Source of the DNA: Pseudarthrobacter sp. GA104
GTDB taxonomy: Bacteria > Actinomycetota > Actinomycetes > Actinomycetales > Micrococcaceae
Direction of reading: 5' to 3'
Assembly: GCF_009741265.1 (NCBI RefSeq)
Contig: NZ_WOWL01000001.1
Location: forward strand, 3,410,001 to 3,474,000
DNA: 64,000 nucleotides
A program made the translations under genes and the position numbers. Below are positions 7,540-16,615 of this stretch, one piece after another. Below the pieces are notes generated by a model, which was given only the letters and a program-made list of their open reading frames with translations, did not search any database and was not told the DNA's origin. The stretch's first letter is position 1. Every line of letters begins with the position of its first letter.

Positions 7540-8511
7540 TCAGAAGCCAAAGAAATCGCCGACGGCGTCCACTCCGTCGCCGACAGCGTCGCCAACGGCC
7601 TCTGCCCCGTCAGCGATCTTATCGCCTACGTAGTTGACGGAGTCGTGGATGACAGGCACGTTGTCGTAGAGGGCCAGCGCGCCGCTGGCCACCATGCAGG
7701 CCGTGCCGATGGGAGGCGGAGCGAAGGAACCGGCGCCCAGCAGGGCCTTGGTGGTGGAGTACGCGGCAGAACCATAGTCCCCCTCCTGGAAGTTGTTGAA
7801 GGCGTCGAGGGAGTCCAATCCCACGCCCACGACTCCCAGGCCCTTGCTGAAACCATCAAGGTACTTGAACGCGTTGCCTTCCTTGGCAAGGTTGAGTACC
7901 TCATGGAACTTGCCCTCGAACAGGTTGTTGGACATGTTGAAGAACGTGCTGAAGGCGTTGGAGTTCTGGAAGGCCCGCCAGGCCACCGGGTCCATGAAGT
8001 CACCGATACGTGACTTATGGAGCATCGCGCCAATGTCGAACAGGCCCGCCCGCAGGTTCGGGAAGGCCTTGATGAGGCCGTAGATGTCCCACCCGTCCCG
8101 GAACGGGGAATCCGGATCTGCCAGCCAGCCGGGGCCCCAAGGGTTGTTGCTGCCTTGTCCGGGGACAGTCCCGCCCGGACCGCCGCCACCCGGCAGGCCC
8201 GCACCCGGGCCTCCTGTCCCGGGCCCGCCGGAACCGCCGGCGCTGCTCGCCCTGTCCTGTTCATCGGCGTTTGTAAGCAGGAGCTTTGATTCCTGCTTCA
8301 GGCGCGCCGCCGTCTTCTGCAGGAGCGCCCGGTGGTTGCCGTTCCAGTCGGAACGGAAATGTTCAGCATCCCGGCCCTTCCAGGAGGGCGTGTTGTTGAT
8401 CTGGCTGCTCAGCTGTGTGGACTGCTGCAGCAGCAGGTCCGCCGTTGTGCCGAACTGCTTCGCGAGCGTCCGCAGCTGCTCAACGTCGGCGCCCCACAAG
8501 TTTCCTGCCAC
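7540..8511 (-). CDS. WXG100-type secreted protein with long C-terminal region (putative type VII effector)
   Basis: 323-aa modular protein. Residues 1-~95 form the two-helix WXG100 hairpin with W44-x-G46 at the turn (NNTPSWKGRDAEHFRSDW). Residues ~96-130 are a Gly/Pro-rich linker (GGSGGPGTGGPGAGLPGGGG). A ~190-residue C-terminal domain follows (GWDIYGLIKAFPNLRAGLFDIGAMLHKS ... YGSAAYSTTKALLGAGSF), with one hydrophobic stretch (IGTACMVASGALALYDNVP) and a terminal repeat-like tail (DGAEAVGDAVGDGVDAVGDFF). WXG100 fused to a C-terminal domain is the architecture of type VII-secreted polymorphic toxins; the toxic activity, if any, is unidentified. It starts at GTG 8511 and leads a three-gene unit. 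No EccC or other secretion-machine gene is in the window. Confidence 0.82.
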   Translation of the reverse strand: MAGNLWGADVEQLRTLAKQFGTTADLLLQQSTQLSSQINNTPSWKGRDAEHFRSDWNGNHRALLQKTAARLKQESKLLLTNADEQDRASSAGGSGGPGTGGPGAGLPGGGGPGGTVPGQGSNNPWGPGWLADPDSPFRDGWDIYGLIKAFPNLRAGLFDIGAMLHKSRIGDFMDPVAWRAFQNSNAFSTFFNMSNNLFEGKFHEVLNLAKEGNAFKYLDGFSKGLGVVGVGLDSLDAFNNFQEGDYGSAAYSTTKALLGAGSFAPPPIGTACMVASGALALYDNVPVIHDSVNYVGDKIADGAEAVGDAVGDGVDAVGDFFGF

Positions 8512-8624
8512 CAGGCATCCCCCAATCTCTTGAAACAGCCGTTCCCTGACGCTGCAGGCCCCAGCCTAGTGAACAACCCGGGACGTGCGCGATGGGGTGT
8601 CCTCCCCATCGGCGGACAAGGCCA

Positions 8625-8843
8625 CTAGCGAGTGTCGGATTCCTCCCGCACAGCGGCTTTTCGGGCACGCAAGGCGAAGAACGCACCGAACGCGAAAACC
8701 TGCGTCACCACCACCAGCACGATGGCTCCGGCGATCTTGTTCCCGCCCAAAATCATGGTGAGCCCAACAATCGCGGACAGGAGAGCCAGGAGGGGGAGAA
8801 GCATGTACCCCAGGACAAACAGGGTTTCCGGTTTCTTCAGCAT
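8625..8843 (-). CDS. Small conserved two-TM membrane protein
   Basis: 72-aa integral membrane protein: two hydrophobic helices (TLFVLGYMLLPLLALLSAIVGLTMILGG and GAIVLVVVTQVFAFGAFFALRA) with a basic C-terminal tail. It starts 3 nt after the folA stop, so it is the tail gene of a thyA-folA transcript. I believe similar proteins are widespread in Micrococcaceae next to folate genes, but no function is known to me. A 113-bp gap separates it from the WXG cassette, and nothing notable was seen there. Confidence 0.78.
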   Translation of the reverse strand: MLKKPETLFVLGYMLLPLLALLSAIVGLTMILGGNKIAGAIVLVVVTQVFAFGAFFALRARKAAVREESDTR

Positions 8844-8846
8844 GAC

Positions 8847-9431
8847 CTAGCCCTCGGTCCTTGACCATTTGGTGAACCTATAGCGCGTGCCGTTGGCGGC
8901 CGTGAGCCACCCGTCGGGCGGGACGGAGACGGACGCCTCCCAACTGGTGCCAAGCTCCGGGGCGAACGTGTCGCCGTCGGCCTCGACATCGATGGTGGTG
9001 ACCACCGCAACGTTGGCGAGCTCGGTGGCCTGGCGGAATATCTCGCCGCCGCCCAGGATCCAGACCGTGTCCCCGCCGTCCACGAACTGCGACTCCAGCA
9101 GTGCGTCGTCAAGGGAGGGAACCACGACGGCGCCCTTCGCCTCGGGCGTTTCGGCCCAGCTTTTCTGCCGGGTGACCACAATGTTGGTGCGGCCGGGCAG
9201 GGGGCGGTATTTGTCCGGGAAGGACAGCCACGTTTTGCGGCCCATGATCACAGGGTGGCCCATGGTCAGCCTGGTGAAGTGCTTGAGGTCCTCCGGCAGG
9301 TGCCACGGCATGTCGCCGTCCTTGCCGATGACACCGTCCGGGGTCTGCGCCCAAACCAGGCCAACGCCGGTCACGGAGGCGGCAAGTTCTTCAGTGAAGG
9401 ACTGCGGGTCAGTGAAGTTCTCGGTGCTCAT
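8847..9431 (-). CDS. folA: Dihydrofolate reductase
   Basis: NADPH-dependent reduction of dihydrofolate to tetrahydrofolate. 194 aa, slightly longer than the usual ~160-170 because of an N-terminal extension before [37 protein letters not shown], which carries the substrate pocket and the catalytic acidic residue. [12 protein letters not shown] and [11 protein letters not shown] are the cofactor-site signatures, and [12 protein letters not shown] is the second glycine motif. The ATG overlaps the thyA stop by 4 nt (ATGA), so it is coupled to the enzyme that generates its substrate. This is the classic thyA-folA pairing. Confidence 0.97.
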   Translation of the reverse strand: MSTENFTDPQSFTEELAASVTGVGLVWAQTPDGVIGKDGDMPWHLPEDLKHFTRLTMGHPVIMGRKTWLSFPDKYRPLPGRTNIVVTRQKSWAETPEAKGAVVVPSLDDALLESQFVDGGDTVWILGGGEIFRQATELANVAVVTTIDVEADGDTFAPELGTSWEASVSVPPDGWLTAANGTRYRFTKWSRTEG

Positions 9432-10231
9432 ACGGCGATCGGGGCCTTAATGGTCGGGTGGTGTTTGTAGCCCACCACTTCGAAGTCTTCCAGCGTGTAG
9501 TCGAAGATCGACGCCGGCTTGCGGGTGATCCTCAGCTGCGGGTACTCGTACGGCTCCCGTTCCAGCTGCTTGAGGACCTGGTCCATGTGGTTCTCGTAAA
9601 TGTGGACATCTCCGCCGGTCCAGATGAACTCGCCGGGCTCCAGCCCCACCTGCTGCGCCACCATGCAGGTGAGCAGCGAGTAGGAGGCAATGTTGAAGGG
9701 GACGCCCAGGAACATGTCCGCGGAGCGCTGGTACAGCTGGCAGGACAGCTTGCCGTCAGCCACATAGAACTGGAAGAAGGCGTGGCACGGGGGCAGGGCC
9801 ATGTCCTGGAGCTCGGAGACGTTCCAGGCGGACACGATGTGCCGGCGTGAGTCGGGGTTGGCCTTCAGGTTGTCGATCAGCTCCGCGATCTGGTCAATGT
9901 GGCCGCCGTCGGGAGTGGGCCAGCTGCGCCACTGCACACCGTAGACAGGTCCGAGGTCGCCATCGGCGTCGGCCCATTCGTTCCAGATGGTGACGCCCTG
10001 GTCCTGCATCCATTTGATGTTCGTCTCACCGCGCAGGAACCACAGGAGCTCTACTGCCACCGACTTGAAGTGCACCCGCTTGGTGGTGATCAGCGGGAAA
10101 CCCTTCGTCAGGTCGAAGCGTATTTGGCGGCCGAAAACGCTGGTGGTTCCGGTTCCGGTGCGGTCCGATTTGTGCGTGCCGGAAGCCAGGACATCGCGGA
10201 GGAGGTCTTCATAAGGCGTTGGGATGCTCAC
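9428..10231 (-). CDS. thyA: Thymidylate synthase (ThyA type)
   Basis: Converts dUMP and methylene-THF into dTMP and dihydrofolate. 267 aa, standard length. Motifs: [20 protein letters not shown] near the N-terminus (phosphate-binding arginine), [28 protein letters not shown], the nucleophile cysteine in [36 protein letters not shown], and [16 protein letters not shown]. The GTG start at 10231 is supported by TAGACT 6 nt upstream (leaderless geometry). It is first gene of thyA-folA and the 72-aa membrane protein. Confidence 0.97.
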   Translation of the reverse strand: MSIPTPYEDLLRDVLASGTHKSDRTGTGTTSVFGRQIRFDLTKGFPLITTKRVHFKSVAVELLWFLRGETNIKWMQDQGVTIWNEWADADGDLGPVYGVQWRSWPTPDGGHIDQIAELIDNLKANPDSRRHIVSAWNVSELQDMALPPCHAFFQFYVADGKLSCQLYQRSADMFLGVPFNIASYSLLTCMVAQQVGLEPGEFIWTGGDVHIYENHMDQVLKQLEREPYEYPQLRITRKPASIFDYTLEDFEVVGYKHHPTIKAPIAV

Positions 10232-10237
10232 GGCTAA

Positions 10238-10243
10238 AGTCTA
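10238..10243 (-). promoter_or_regulatory. thyA: -10 hexamer TAGACT, probable leaderless thyA start
   Basis: On the minus strand TAGACT is followed by 6 nt and the thyA GTG at 10231, with no Shine-Dalgarno sequence between them. Confidence 0.5.
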
Positions 10244-10275
10244 CTTGGCCGGTCCGGGGAGCCGCTGCGCGACAT

Positions 10276-11244
10276 TCAGTCGTCGAACGGCTTGAACTGC
10301 TCCACGGCCACGACCCGTCCCTGCCCGCCTGGAGCCACGTGGCACACCACCAGTTCGCCGGGGGAGAGGTACGGCTCCTTGGCCGGCAGGAGCGCGCGCA
10401 GGTGCGCCGGCATGTGCTGGCCGAGCTGGGTGAACACGGTGGGCAGCGCGGGGCGGTGCGTGCAGATGACCACCGGCCGCTGCTTGTCGAAAAGGCCCTC
10501 GATGACGGCGGCCGTTTTCTTGGGGCTGCGCTGGTGCCGGTGCTCCGTGAGCGGCTCCGCGAGCTTCACCTTCGCTCCCGCCGCCTTCGCGTAAGGCGCC
10601 ACTGTTGCGACGCACCGCAGCCAGGGGCTTGTCACCACGCGGAGCGGCTTCCAAGCGTGCAGCAGCCTGCTGACGGCCTGCGCCTGCCGTGTCCCCGTGG
10701 CGGCAAGCGGCCGCTCGCCCTCTGCCTTGCTCCAGGATGAACGCGGCTTGGCCTTGGCATGCCGGAGCACCACGAGCGGCCACGTGTCCAGCTCCCCGCG
10801 CCTGTGCGCGTCGTGCAGGTACTGAAGGGGCACGACGTCGGAGGGATTGGACAGCAGCGCAGCCGCCTTCTCGGGGGTGCACCACATGACGCTGTCCACC
10901 TCCTTCCCGTCCGGAAGCATCCTGACCCCGTTTGCCTTGACGGCCCAATAGTGGACCACCTTGAGGCCGGAGGCCACGTGGTAGTGGATGGGCGGCAGCG
11001 GGATGCCCAGCTGGGCGATGAGCCCGATTTCCTCCTGCACCTCCCGGACCGCGCACTCCGGCACCGTCTCGTCGTCGTCGATCTTGCCCTTGGGCCACGA
11101 CCAGTCGTCGTAGCGCGGGCGGTGGATCAGCAGGACTTCAAGCTTGTCCTTCACCACGCGCCAGGGCAAAGCGCCGGCAGCCGTTACGGCTACTGGTTCC
11201 CCCGGGTGGTCTGTCTGGTCTGCTACAAGTGCATCGCTCGACAA
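10276..11244 (-). CDS. Nudix hydrolase fused to a histidine-phosphatase domain (MutT1-type)
   Basis: 322-aa two-domain protein. N-terminal Nudix domain with box GKIDDDETVPECAVREVQEEIGL (residues ~50-75), preceded by WSWPKG. C-terminal RHG-type phosphatase with LVVLRHAKAKPRSSW and the second histidine in VICTHRPALP. The architecture matches mycobacterial MutT1, which hydrolyses 8-oxo-dGTP and diadenosine polyphosphates; sanitation of oxidised nucleotides is therefore likely. It starts at TTG 11244, the only in-frame start near the preceding gene, 11 bp after the ppk1 stop. Cotranscription with polyphosphate kinase is probable, an arrangement seen in other actinobacteria. Confidence 0.93.
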   Translation of the reverse strand: MSSDALVADQTDHPGEPVAVTAAGALPWRVVKDKLEVLLIHRPRYDDWSWPKGKIDDDETVPECAVREVQEEIGLIAQLGIPLPPIHYHVASGLKVVHYWAVKANGVRMLPDGKEVDSVMWCTPEKAAALLSNPSDVVPLQYLHDAHRRGELDTWPLVVLRHAKAKPRSSWSKAEGERPLAATGTRQAQAVSRLLHAWKPLRVVTSPWLRCVATVAPYAKAAGAKVKLAEPLTEHRHQRSPKKTAAVIEGLFDKQRPVVICTHRPALPTVFTQLGQHMPAHLRALLPAKEPYLSPGELVVCHVAPGGQGRVVAVEQFKPFDD

Positions 11245-11255
11245 AACAGTGGCCC

Positions 11256-13505
11256 TTAGCGCCGGCTCAGGCTGCGCTGCCGGGGGCGGGAGGCCAACAG
11301 CCAGGACTGGACGTCTTCAAGGGGCGTGCCGTCGTCGGACAGGTGGTGCCGGGTCCAGACCCCTTGGTTGTCGAGGTGCCAGCTTGCGGTTTCGGGATCC
11401 ATGTAGCGCTTCAGCAGGTCAAGGACGTAGGTGATGTCGTCGGCGCTGGCCAGCTGGACCAGGGCCTCCACCCGGCGGTCCAGGTTGCGGTGCATCATGT
11501 CCGCCGAACCGATGTACACCACCGGATCCCCGCCGTTGGCGAAGGCGAACACGCGGGAGTGTTCCAGGAACCTGCCCAGGATGGAGCGGACGGTGATGTT
11601 GTCGCTGAGGCCCGGCACTCCCGGGCGGAGGGAGCAGATTCCGCGGACCACCACGTCCACTTTCACGCCGGCCTGCGAGGCCCGGTACAGGGAATCGATG
11701 ATGGCCTCATCCACCATGGAATTGACCTTGATCTGCACGCGGCCGGGGATTCCGGCACGGGCATTGCGGATTTCGGTTTCAATGCGGTCGATCAGCCCCG
11801 AACGCACGGAACGGGGTGCCACCAGCAGCCTCTTGAACGTGGATTTGGGTGCATAGCCGGAGAGCTGGTTGAACAGCTTGGACAGGTCTTCGCCCACCTG
11901 CTCGTTGGCGGTCAGCAGGCCCAGGTCCTCGTAGTAGCGGGCAGTCCGGGGGTGGTAGTTGCCGGTGCCGATGTGGCAGTAGCGGCGCAGCCCGTCAACC
12001 TCCTGGCGGACCACAAGCGAGAGCTTGCAGTGGGTCTTGAGTCCCACGATGCCGTAGACCACGTGCACGCCGGCCTGTTCCAGCTTGCGCGCCCAGGAGA
12101 TGTTCGCCTGCTCGTCAAACCGCGCCTTGATCTCCACCAGGGCCAGGACCTGCTTGCCGGCCTCGGCCGCATCGATCAGCGCGTCGACGATGGGGGAGTC
12201 GCCGGACGTGCGGTACAGGGTCTGCTTGATGGCCTGGACCTTGGGGTCCGCGGCCGCCTGCTCCAGGAAAGCCTGGACGGAGGTGGAGAACGAGTCGTAA
12301 GGGTGGTGGAGCAGGATGTCCCGCCGGCGCATGGCGGCAAACACGTTCGCGGCCTTGGACGTCTCCGACTCGTTGAGGTACCGGGAGGTGTGCGGAACGT
12401 GCTTGGGGTAGTGGAGGTCGGCACGGTCGATGCCGGCAATCACGGACAGCCCGCGCAGATCCAGGGGAGCCGGAACGGAGTAGACCTCGGATTCCTCGAC
12501 CCCCAGCTCGCGGATCAGCAGCGCGCGGATGTTCGGGTTGATGTCGTTGGTGACTTCAAGCCGGACAGGCGGGCCGAAACGGCGGCGCAGGAGTTCCTTT
12601 TCGAGGGCCTGCAGGAGGTTCTCGGCGTCGTCCTCCTCCACCTCAACGTCCTCATTTCTGGTGACGCGGAAGGTGTGGTGCTCGAGGACCTCCATCCCCG
12701 GGAAGAGCTTGTCCAAGTGGACGGCAATGACTTCCTCAAGGGCGATGAAGCGGGCCACGCGCCCGGCCACCGCGCCGGCACGGGGACCGTCGATGGAGAT
12801 CAGGCGCGGCAGCTGGTCCGGCACCTTGACGCGGGCGAAGAGCTCCTTGTCGCTGACCGGGTTGCGGACCACCACGGCGAGGTTGAGAGAGAGCCCCGAG
12901 ATGTAGGGGAAGGGGTGGGCCGGGTCCACCGCCAGGGGCGTAAGGATGGGGAACACCTTCTCGGCGAACATGACACTGAGCTGCTGCTTGGCGGTCTCAT
13001 CCAGTTCGTCCCAGTGCATGAGGTGGATGTGTTCATAGGCCAGGGCGGGGCGGAGCTGCTCGGCGTAGACCTGCGCGTGCCGCTGCTGCAGCCGGTGGGC
13101 CTCTTCGCTGATCCGTTCCAGCACCTCCACGGGGCTGAGGCCCGCGGGGGAGGGGACAGCCAGGCCGGTGGCGATGCGCCGCTTGAGGCCGGCAACCCGC
13201 ACCATGAAGAACTCGTCCAGGTTGGAGGCGAAGATCGACAGGAAGCTGACGCGCTCCAGCAGGTGGAGCGTGGCGTCCTCGGCCAGTTCCAGCACGCGGG
13301 AATTGAAGCTGAGCCAGCTGAGCTCCCGGTCCAGGAAGCGGTCCGGCCGGATGTCGCCCTCCGGCTGCAGGTTCGGCGCGAACTCCGGGATGTCAATGCG
13401 GTCCTGGGTGGCGCGCGACGCCGGAACCTCCGAGGAGCCGAAGCGGGCACGCACCGGCACTGCAACATCCTGTGACGTGGCTGATCCGGAAGGTTCCGGG
13501 TTCAT
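11256..13505 (-). CDS. ppk1: RNA degradosome-associated polyphosphate kinase 1
   Basis: Reversibly transfers the gamma phosphate of ATP to polyphosphate. 749 aa from the ATG at 13505, chosen for its ribosome site AAAGGAG 5-6 nt upstream; an earlier in-frame start would add 24 residues but has poorer spacing. PPK domains in order: N-terminal [23 protein letters not shown]; head domain; catalytic domain with the phosphorylated histidine in [19 protein letters not shown] and [20 protein letters not shown]; and C-terminal [18 protein letters not shown] and [15 protein letters not shown]. Its neighbour mutT1-like lies 11 bp downstream. mshD is 128 bp upstream, a gap with no clear promoter. Confidence 0.96.
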   Translation of the reverse strand: MNPEPSGSATSQDVAVPVRARFGSSEVPASRATQDRIDIPEFAPNLQPEGDIRPDRFLDRELSWLSFNSRVLELAEDATLHLLERVSFLSIFASNLDEFFMVRVAGLKRRIATGLAVPSPAGLSPVEVLERISEEAHRLQQRHAQVYAEQLRPALAYEHIHLMHWDELDETAKQQLSVMFAEKVFPILTPLAVDPAHPFPYISGLSLNLAVVVRNPVSDKELFARVKVPDQLPRLISIDGPRAGAVAGRVARFIALEEVIAVHLDKLFPGMEVLEHHTFRVTRNEDVEVEEDDAENLLQALEKELLRRRFGPPVRLEVTNDINPNIRALLIRELGVEESEVYSVPAPLDLRGLSVIAGIDRADLHYPKHVPHTSRYLNESETSKAANVFAAMRRRDILLHHPYDSFSTSVQAFLEQAAADPKVQAIKQTLYRTSGDSPIVDALIDAAEAGKQVLALVEIKARFDEQANISWARKLEQAGVHVVYGIVGLKTHCKLSLVVRQEVDGLRRYCHIGTGNYHPRTARYYEDLGLLTANEQVGEDLSKLFNQLSGYAPKSTFKRLLVAPRSVRSGLIDRIETEIRNARAGIPGRVQIKVNSMVDEAIIDSLYRASQAGVKVDVVVRGICSLRPGVPGLSDNITVRSILGRFLEHSRVFAFANGGDPVVYIGSADMMHRNLDRRVEALVQLASADDITYVLDLLKRYMDPETASWHLDNQGVWTRHHLSDDGTPLEDVQSWLLASRPRQRSLSRR

Positions 13506-13633
13506 GGCATCTCCTTTACCTGGCGGTTGATGCTGGCGCTTCCGGCCTGCGCGGTCCTGCTTCAACCTTACAAGCATTCAGCAGGCACAAGACCGCTGAT
13601 TTCCGGCCCGCACCTGATACTCCGCTTGCAGGA

Positions 13634-14605
13634 CTAGCCCGCTGCCACCGGCCCGTACATGACGTCCATGTCCCAGCGGGTGAACCCCAGCCGCCGGTAC
13701 AGCGAAACGGCAGGGGCGTTGTCGGCATCTGTGTAGAGCATGACCGCGTGCAGCCCCAGGTCCTGGAGGTACCTGATGCCGGCTACGGTGAGGGCTTTGC
13801 CGAGGCCCATGCCCTGGGCAGCAGGCGCAACACCTACTGCGTAAACCTCACCGATGGCGGGGTGGGGGCCGTGCTGGGGGTGGACCTTGGTCCAGTGGAA
13901 CCCAAGCAGCCTGCCCTGCCGGTCCTCGGCCAGCAGGAAGCCTTCGGGGTTGAACCAGTCCTCGGCCATGCGCGCCTCAAGGTCGGCCCGGGTCAGGCTG
14001 CCCTGTTCGGGGTGGTGGGCGAAGGCGGCCCGGTTCACGGCCAGCCAGGCTTCCTCATCCTGGCCGGGAACAAAGGCGCGGATGGACACCCCCTCCGGCA
14101 GGACGGCCTCGGGAAGGTCCGCCCCCGCCGTCGTCATCCTCATTTTCCAGAGCTCACGGACGGGCCCAAATCCATAGCGGGCGGCCAGTTCCGCGGCGGC
14201 CTCGTGGTTGCCGTGGGACCATGCTTTCAGCCCGTCCAGCCCGCGGCTGTCCTTGAGCGCGCCGACCAGGCGGTCCGCCACGCCCTGGTTCCGGTAGCTG
14301 GGGTGGACGGCGATCTCCAGCACTCCGGTGCCGTCAGGGGATTCCACCACCACGGCAAATCCGGCGAGGTCCTGCCCGCTGGCGGGATCGGAGTCCTCGT
14401 CCGGGGCATAGAGCGCCAGGGTCAGCACTGAGTGCTCCGCCGAATCGCCGGCCCGCATGGTCACCTGGGTCTGCTCCGAAATGGAGGGATTGCCGTCCGA
14501 TTCCTCTGCCGCGGCCAGGAGGTCCCGGCAGTCCTTCAGCAGCTGCTGGTCAACCGCGCCCCGTTCAGCATGGACGGGCCACTTCTCTGGGTGCGCTGGA
14601 GTCAT
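13634..14605 (-). CDS. mshD: Mycothiol synthase (MshD)
   Basis: Final step of mycothiol synthesis: acetyl transfer from acetyl-CoA to Cys-GlcN-Ins. 323 aa with two tandem GNAT domains, as in the family. The N-terminal half includes LEIAVHPSYRNQGVADRLVGAL and the C-terminal, catalytically competent half EVYAVGVAPAAQGMGLGKALTVAGIRYL followed by VMLYTDADNAPAVSLYRRLGFTRWDMDVMY. It lies 33 bp after glnR on the same strand; glnR next to mshD is conserved across actinobacteria including mycobacteria. Presence of mshD places the organism in mycothiol-producing Actinomycetota. Confidence 0.95.
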   Translation of the reverse strand: MTPAHPEKWPVHAERGAVDQQLLKDCRDLLAAAEESDGNPSISEQTQVTMRAGDSAEHSVLTLALYAPDEDSDPASGQDLAGFAVVVESPDGTGVLEIAVHPSYRNQGVADRLVGALKDSRGLDGLKAWSHGNHEAAAELAARYGFGPVRELWKMRMTTAGADLPEAVLPEGVSIRAFVPGQDEEAWLAVNRAAFAHHPEQGSLTRADLEARMAEDWFNPEGFLLAEDRQGRLLGFHWTKVHPQHGPHPAIGEVYAVGVAPAAQGMGLGKALTVAGIRYLQDLGLHAVMLYTDADNAPAVSLYRRLGFTRWDMDVMYGPVAAG

Positions 14606-14638
14606 GAGGCAAGGCTATACGGGAAGCGGCTCGGGCGC

Positions 14639-15337
14639 TCAGGCCTCGGTGAGCTCATCCTCCTGCTGCCGCACCAACGTCAGGCGGTAGCCCACGTTGC
14701 GCACGGTGCTGATGAGGTTCTCGTGATCGGCGCCCAGCTTCGCCCGCAGCCGCCGGACATGGACATCCACGGTGCGGGTGCCGCCGTAGTAGTCATAGCC
14801 CCACACTTCGGTGAGCAGCTGCTGGCGGGTGAAAACACGGCCGGGGTGCTGTGCCAGGTATTTGAGCAGCTCAAATTCCTTGAAAGTCAGGTTGAGCGGT
14901 GCGCCGTTCACGCGGGCGGTGTAGCTCGCTTCGTCGATGACGACGCCGGCGGCCCGGATCTCCGTTGGCGTGTCCTCCTGCTCGGGGACGGCGCGGGCCA
15001 CAGAGAGCCTGATGCGGGCTTCCACTTCAGCGGGCCCGGCGGAGTCCAGCACGATGTCGTCCACGGCCCAAGCCGAGGAAACAGCCGCCATGCCGCCTTC
15101 GGTCAGGATCAGCACCAGCGGCGCGCTCAGGCCGGTGGCCTTGAGCAGCTGGGTGAGGGAGCGGGCGCCCACCAGGTCCTTGCGGGCATCCAGCAGCACG
15201 ATGTCGCAGGGATCGGTCTCCAGCAGCGCGGTGGGCTCGGCGGGGAGGATGTGGACCCGGTGGTTCAGCAATTCCAGGGCAGGCAGGATGTCTACCGAAG
15301 AGCCAGGGCTGTTCGTCAAGAGCAGGATGTGCGACAT
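14639..15337 (-). CDS. glnR: OmpR-family orphan response regulator, GlnR-type nitrogen regulator
   Basis: 232-aa transcription factor: N-terminal receiver-like domain ([44 protein letters not shown]) and C-terminal OmpR winged helix ([55 protein letters not shown]). The receiver lacks the full acidic phosphorylation pocket, as in GlnR orphans that control glnA, amtB and other nitrogen genes. No kinase gene is adjacent. The ATG at 15337 was chosen over upstream in-frame starts because TTGGAGGAACA gives a strong ribosome site and the product then begins like GlnR. The gene neighbourhood with mshD agrees. Confidence 0.9.
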   Translation of the reverse strand: MSHILLLTNSPGSSVDILPALELLNHRVHILPAEPTALLETDPCDIVLLDARKDLVGARSLTQLLKATGLSAPLVLILTEGGMAAVSSAWAVDDIVLDSAGPAEVEARIRLSVARAVPEQEDTPTEIRAAGVVIDEASYTARVNGAPLNLTFKEFELLKYLAQHPGRVFTRQQLLTEVWGYDYYGGTRTVDVHVRRLRAKLGADHENLISTVRNVGYRLTLVRQQEDELTEA

Positions 15338-15675
15338 TGTTCCTCCAAGGGCCGTCCGCGCATCATTGGGCGACTGAACCGGGTTTCCACCGGCCGGTAC
15401 TGGCTTCCTGCTCGGGTCTTGGGCCATTGTTCAGGGCGCCGGCCGGCCACCTCAGCAGGGAGCGTAGCTGAGCTTTGAGTATACCCGGCGGGGCCTTCGC
15501 GGCCATGGATTCGGCGCGGATGAGGGGACGTTTTGCGACATATGCCGTTCACATAAGGCAGGATTGAGCCAAGGGCCCGACGCCCTCCGCGAAGGGCGGC
15601 CCGCCTTTCCAGGTCGACGCCAGGATGGGATTGCAGCGCAGTGAGTGCAGAAACTAAGTCCAGGCCGGGTTCCGC
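15338..15675. other. 338-bp divergent intergenic region
   Basis: It separates glnR (minus) from a plus-strand membrane-protein gene and must hold both promoters. I see an A/T-rich patch around 15531-15562 (TTTTGCGACATATGCC, TTCACATAAGG) but no confident -35/-10 pair and no clear GlnR box. No additional convincing ORF was found. Confidence 0.4.
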
Positions 15676-16443
15676 GTGACGGCGGAACTGCAGGCGCCTG
15701 CGCGGTCCTTGGGCTCGTGGACCATCGGCGTGGCGGGAATGGCCGGCCTGGCCGCGATCATTGCCGGGGTGTATACCTCCCGCGAGGTGCTCGTAGGCGT
15801 TGCGGTGGCGATCGCCGCCGCCATCGGCGTCGGCTGGCCGCACTTCCTCCGTATTCCTGCCAAGAAGACCCTGGCTGCGGTGATTGCCGTGCCGGGCGCC
15901 GGAGCCGCGGTTGGCGCCGGCCTGGCTCCTGCTCCCGGGTACCTGGACTGGACCCCCGCCTTCATCGCGCTGGGCATGATCGCCGTCTTCGTGGTGCAGC
16001 TGATCCGCGGAACCGGGCAGGCGCAGCGGCTGGAATCCACCCTGGGATGCTGCGCAGGGGTGCTGCTCGCCTGCCTGGGCTCCGGCTGGATAGCGGGCGC
16101 TCGGTTCAACGGGGTCCGGGAGATGCTCCTGGTGGCGGCCATCAGTGCCGCGGTTGCCCTGCTGGCCGGGCTGATCCGCTGGCCGGACAGCGTCGTGGCA
16201 CCCCTAGGAATCGTGATGGCCGGCCTGGCCGGGCCCCTTGCCGGACTGGTGTTCTCGGACATTGCGGTCCTGCCGGCCGCCATCTTCGGCGTCGTAGTCG
16301 GGGCGGTGCTGGCAAGCTTCCGGCGGCTCGTAACGCTTCGCGGTGCACCCCTGAACATCCAGGCTGCCCTTAGCATGGGCCTTGCGCCTGTCTCGGCGGT
16401 GGGTTCCCTGGCCTACTTCATAGACAAACTACTCATCTACTAA
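15676..16443 (+). CDS. Polytopic membrane protein of unknown function
   Basis: 255 aa, almost entirely hydrophobic, with about eight predicted helices (for example WTIGVAGMAGLAAIIAGVY, EVLVGVAVAIAAAIGVGW, AFIALGMIAVFVVQLI, TLGCCAGVLLACLGSGWIAG, MLLVAAISAAVALLAGLI, IAVLPAAIFGVVVGAVLASF). I recognise no catalytic or transport motif. It starts at GTG 15676; an upstream GTG at about 15642 opens only a 12-codon frame ending in TGA. A 37-aa single-helix protein gene follows 17 bp downstream with its own probable promoter. Confidence 0.8.
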   Translation: MTAELQAPARSLGSWTIGVAGMAGLAAIIAGVYTSREVLVGVAVAIAAAIGVGWPHFLRIPAKKTLAAVIAVPGAGAAVGAGLAPAPGYLDWTPAFIALGMIAVFVVQLIRGTGQAQRLESTLGCCAGVLLACLGSGWIAGARFNGVREMLLVAAISAAVALLAGLIRWPDSVVAPLGIVMAGLAGPLAGLVFSDIAVLPAAIFGVVVGAVLASFRRLVTLRGAPLNIQAALSMGLAPVSAVGSLAYFIDKLLIY

Positions 16444-16448
16444 CGCGT

Positions 16449-16454
16449 TAGGAT
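16449..16454 (+). promoter_or_regulatory. -10 hexamer TAGGAT, probable leaderless start of a 37-aa gene
   Basis: TAGGAT is followed by exactly 6 nt and then the ATG at 16461, the same geometry as at murB, asd and thyA. It supports the reality of the short gene. Confidence 0.5.
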
Positions 16455-16460
16455 GGCACC

Positions 16461-16574
16461 ATGTCCGTACTTGCATTTGAAATCTTCTTCCTTGTCCTGC
16501 TCGGCATCGCCAGCCTCGCCATGGCCTGGTTTGCCGGCTTCGTGGTCTACCGCCTGTTCAAAGGCCAGAAGTAG
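16461..16574 (+). CDS. 37-aa single-helix membrane protein
   Basis: Short gene: ATG at 16461, stop TAG at 16574. The product begins MSVLAFEIFFLVLLGIASLA, continues as one hydrophobic helix through MAWFAGFVVYRLF and ends in a short basic tail KGQK. The helix with a cytoplasmic positive tail is typical of small membrane regulators or subunits. It sits between a polytopic membrane protein (17 bp upstream) and a nitrobindin-like gene (41 bp downstream) and has a TAGGAT box 6 nt before its start. Function unknown. Confidence 0.65.
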   Translation: MSVLAFEIFFLVLLGIASLAMAWFAGFVVYRLFKGQK

Positions 16575-16615
16575 TCCCCTTTTTCCGGAGCTAGCCGTTT
16601 CCCGAGGTAATCGCA

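Noticed and set aside
11229..13475. A 748-codon open frame opposite ppk1
   Set aside because: GC-rich coding DNA leaves the antisense frame open. The translation is low-complexity Val/Gly/Asp-rich without a domain, and the minus strand encodes a perfect Ppk1.
14639..15427. A longer GlnR start upstream of ATG 15337
   Set aside because: The extension ([19 protein letters not shown]) is low-complexity and lacks a ribosome site, whereas TTGGAGGAACA precedes ATG 15337 and gives a family-like N-terminus.
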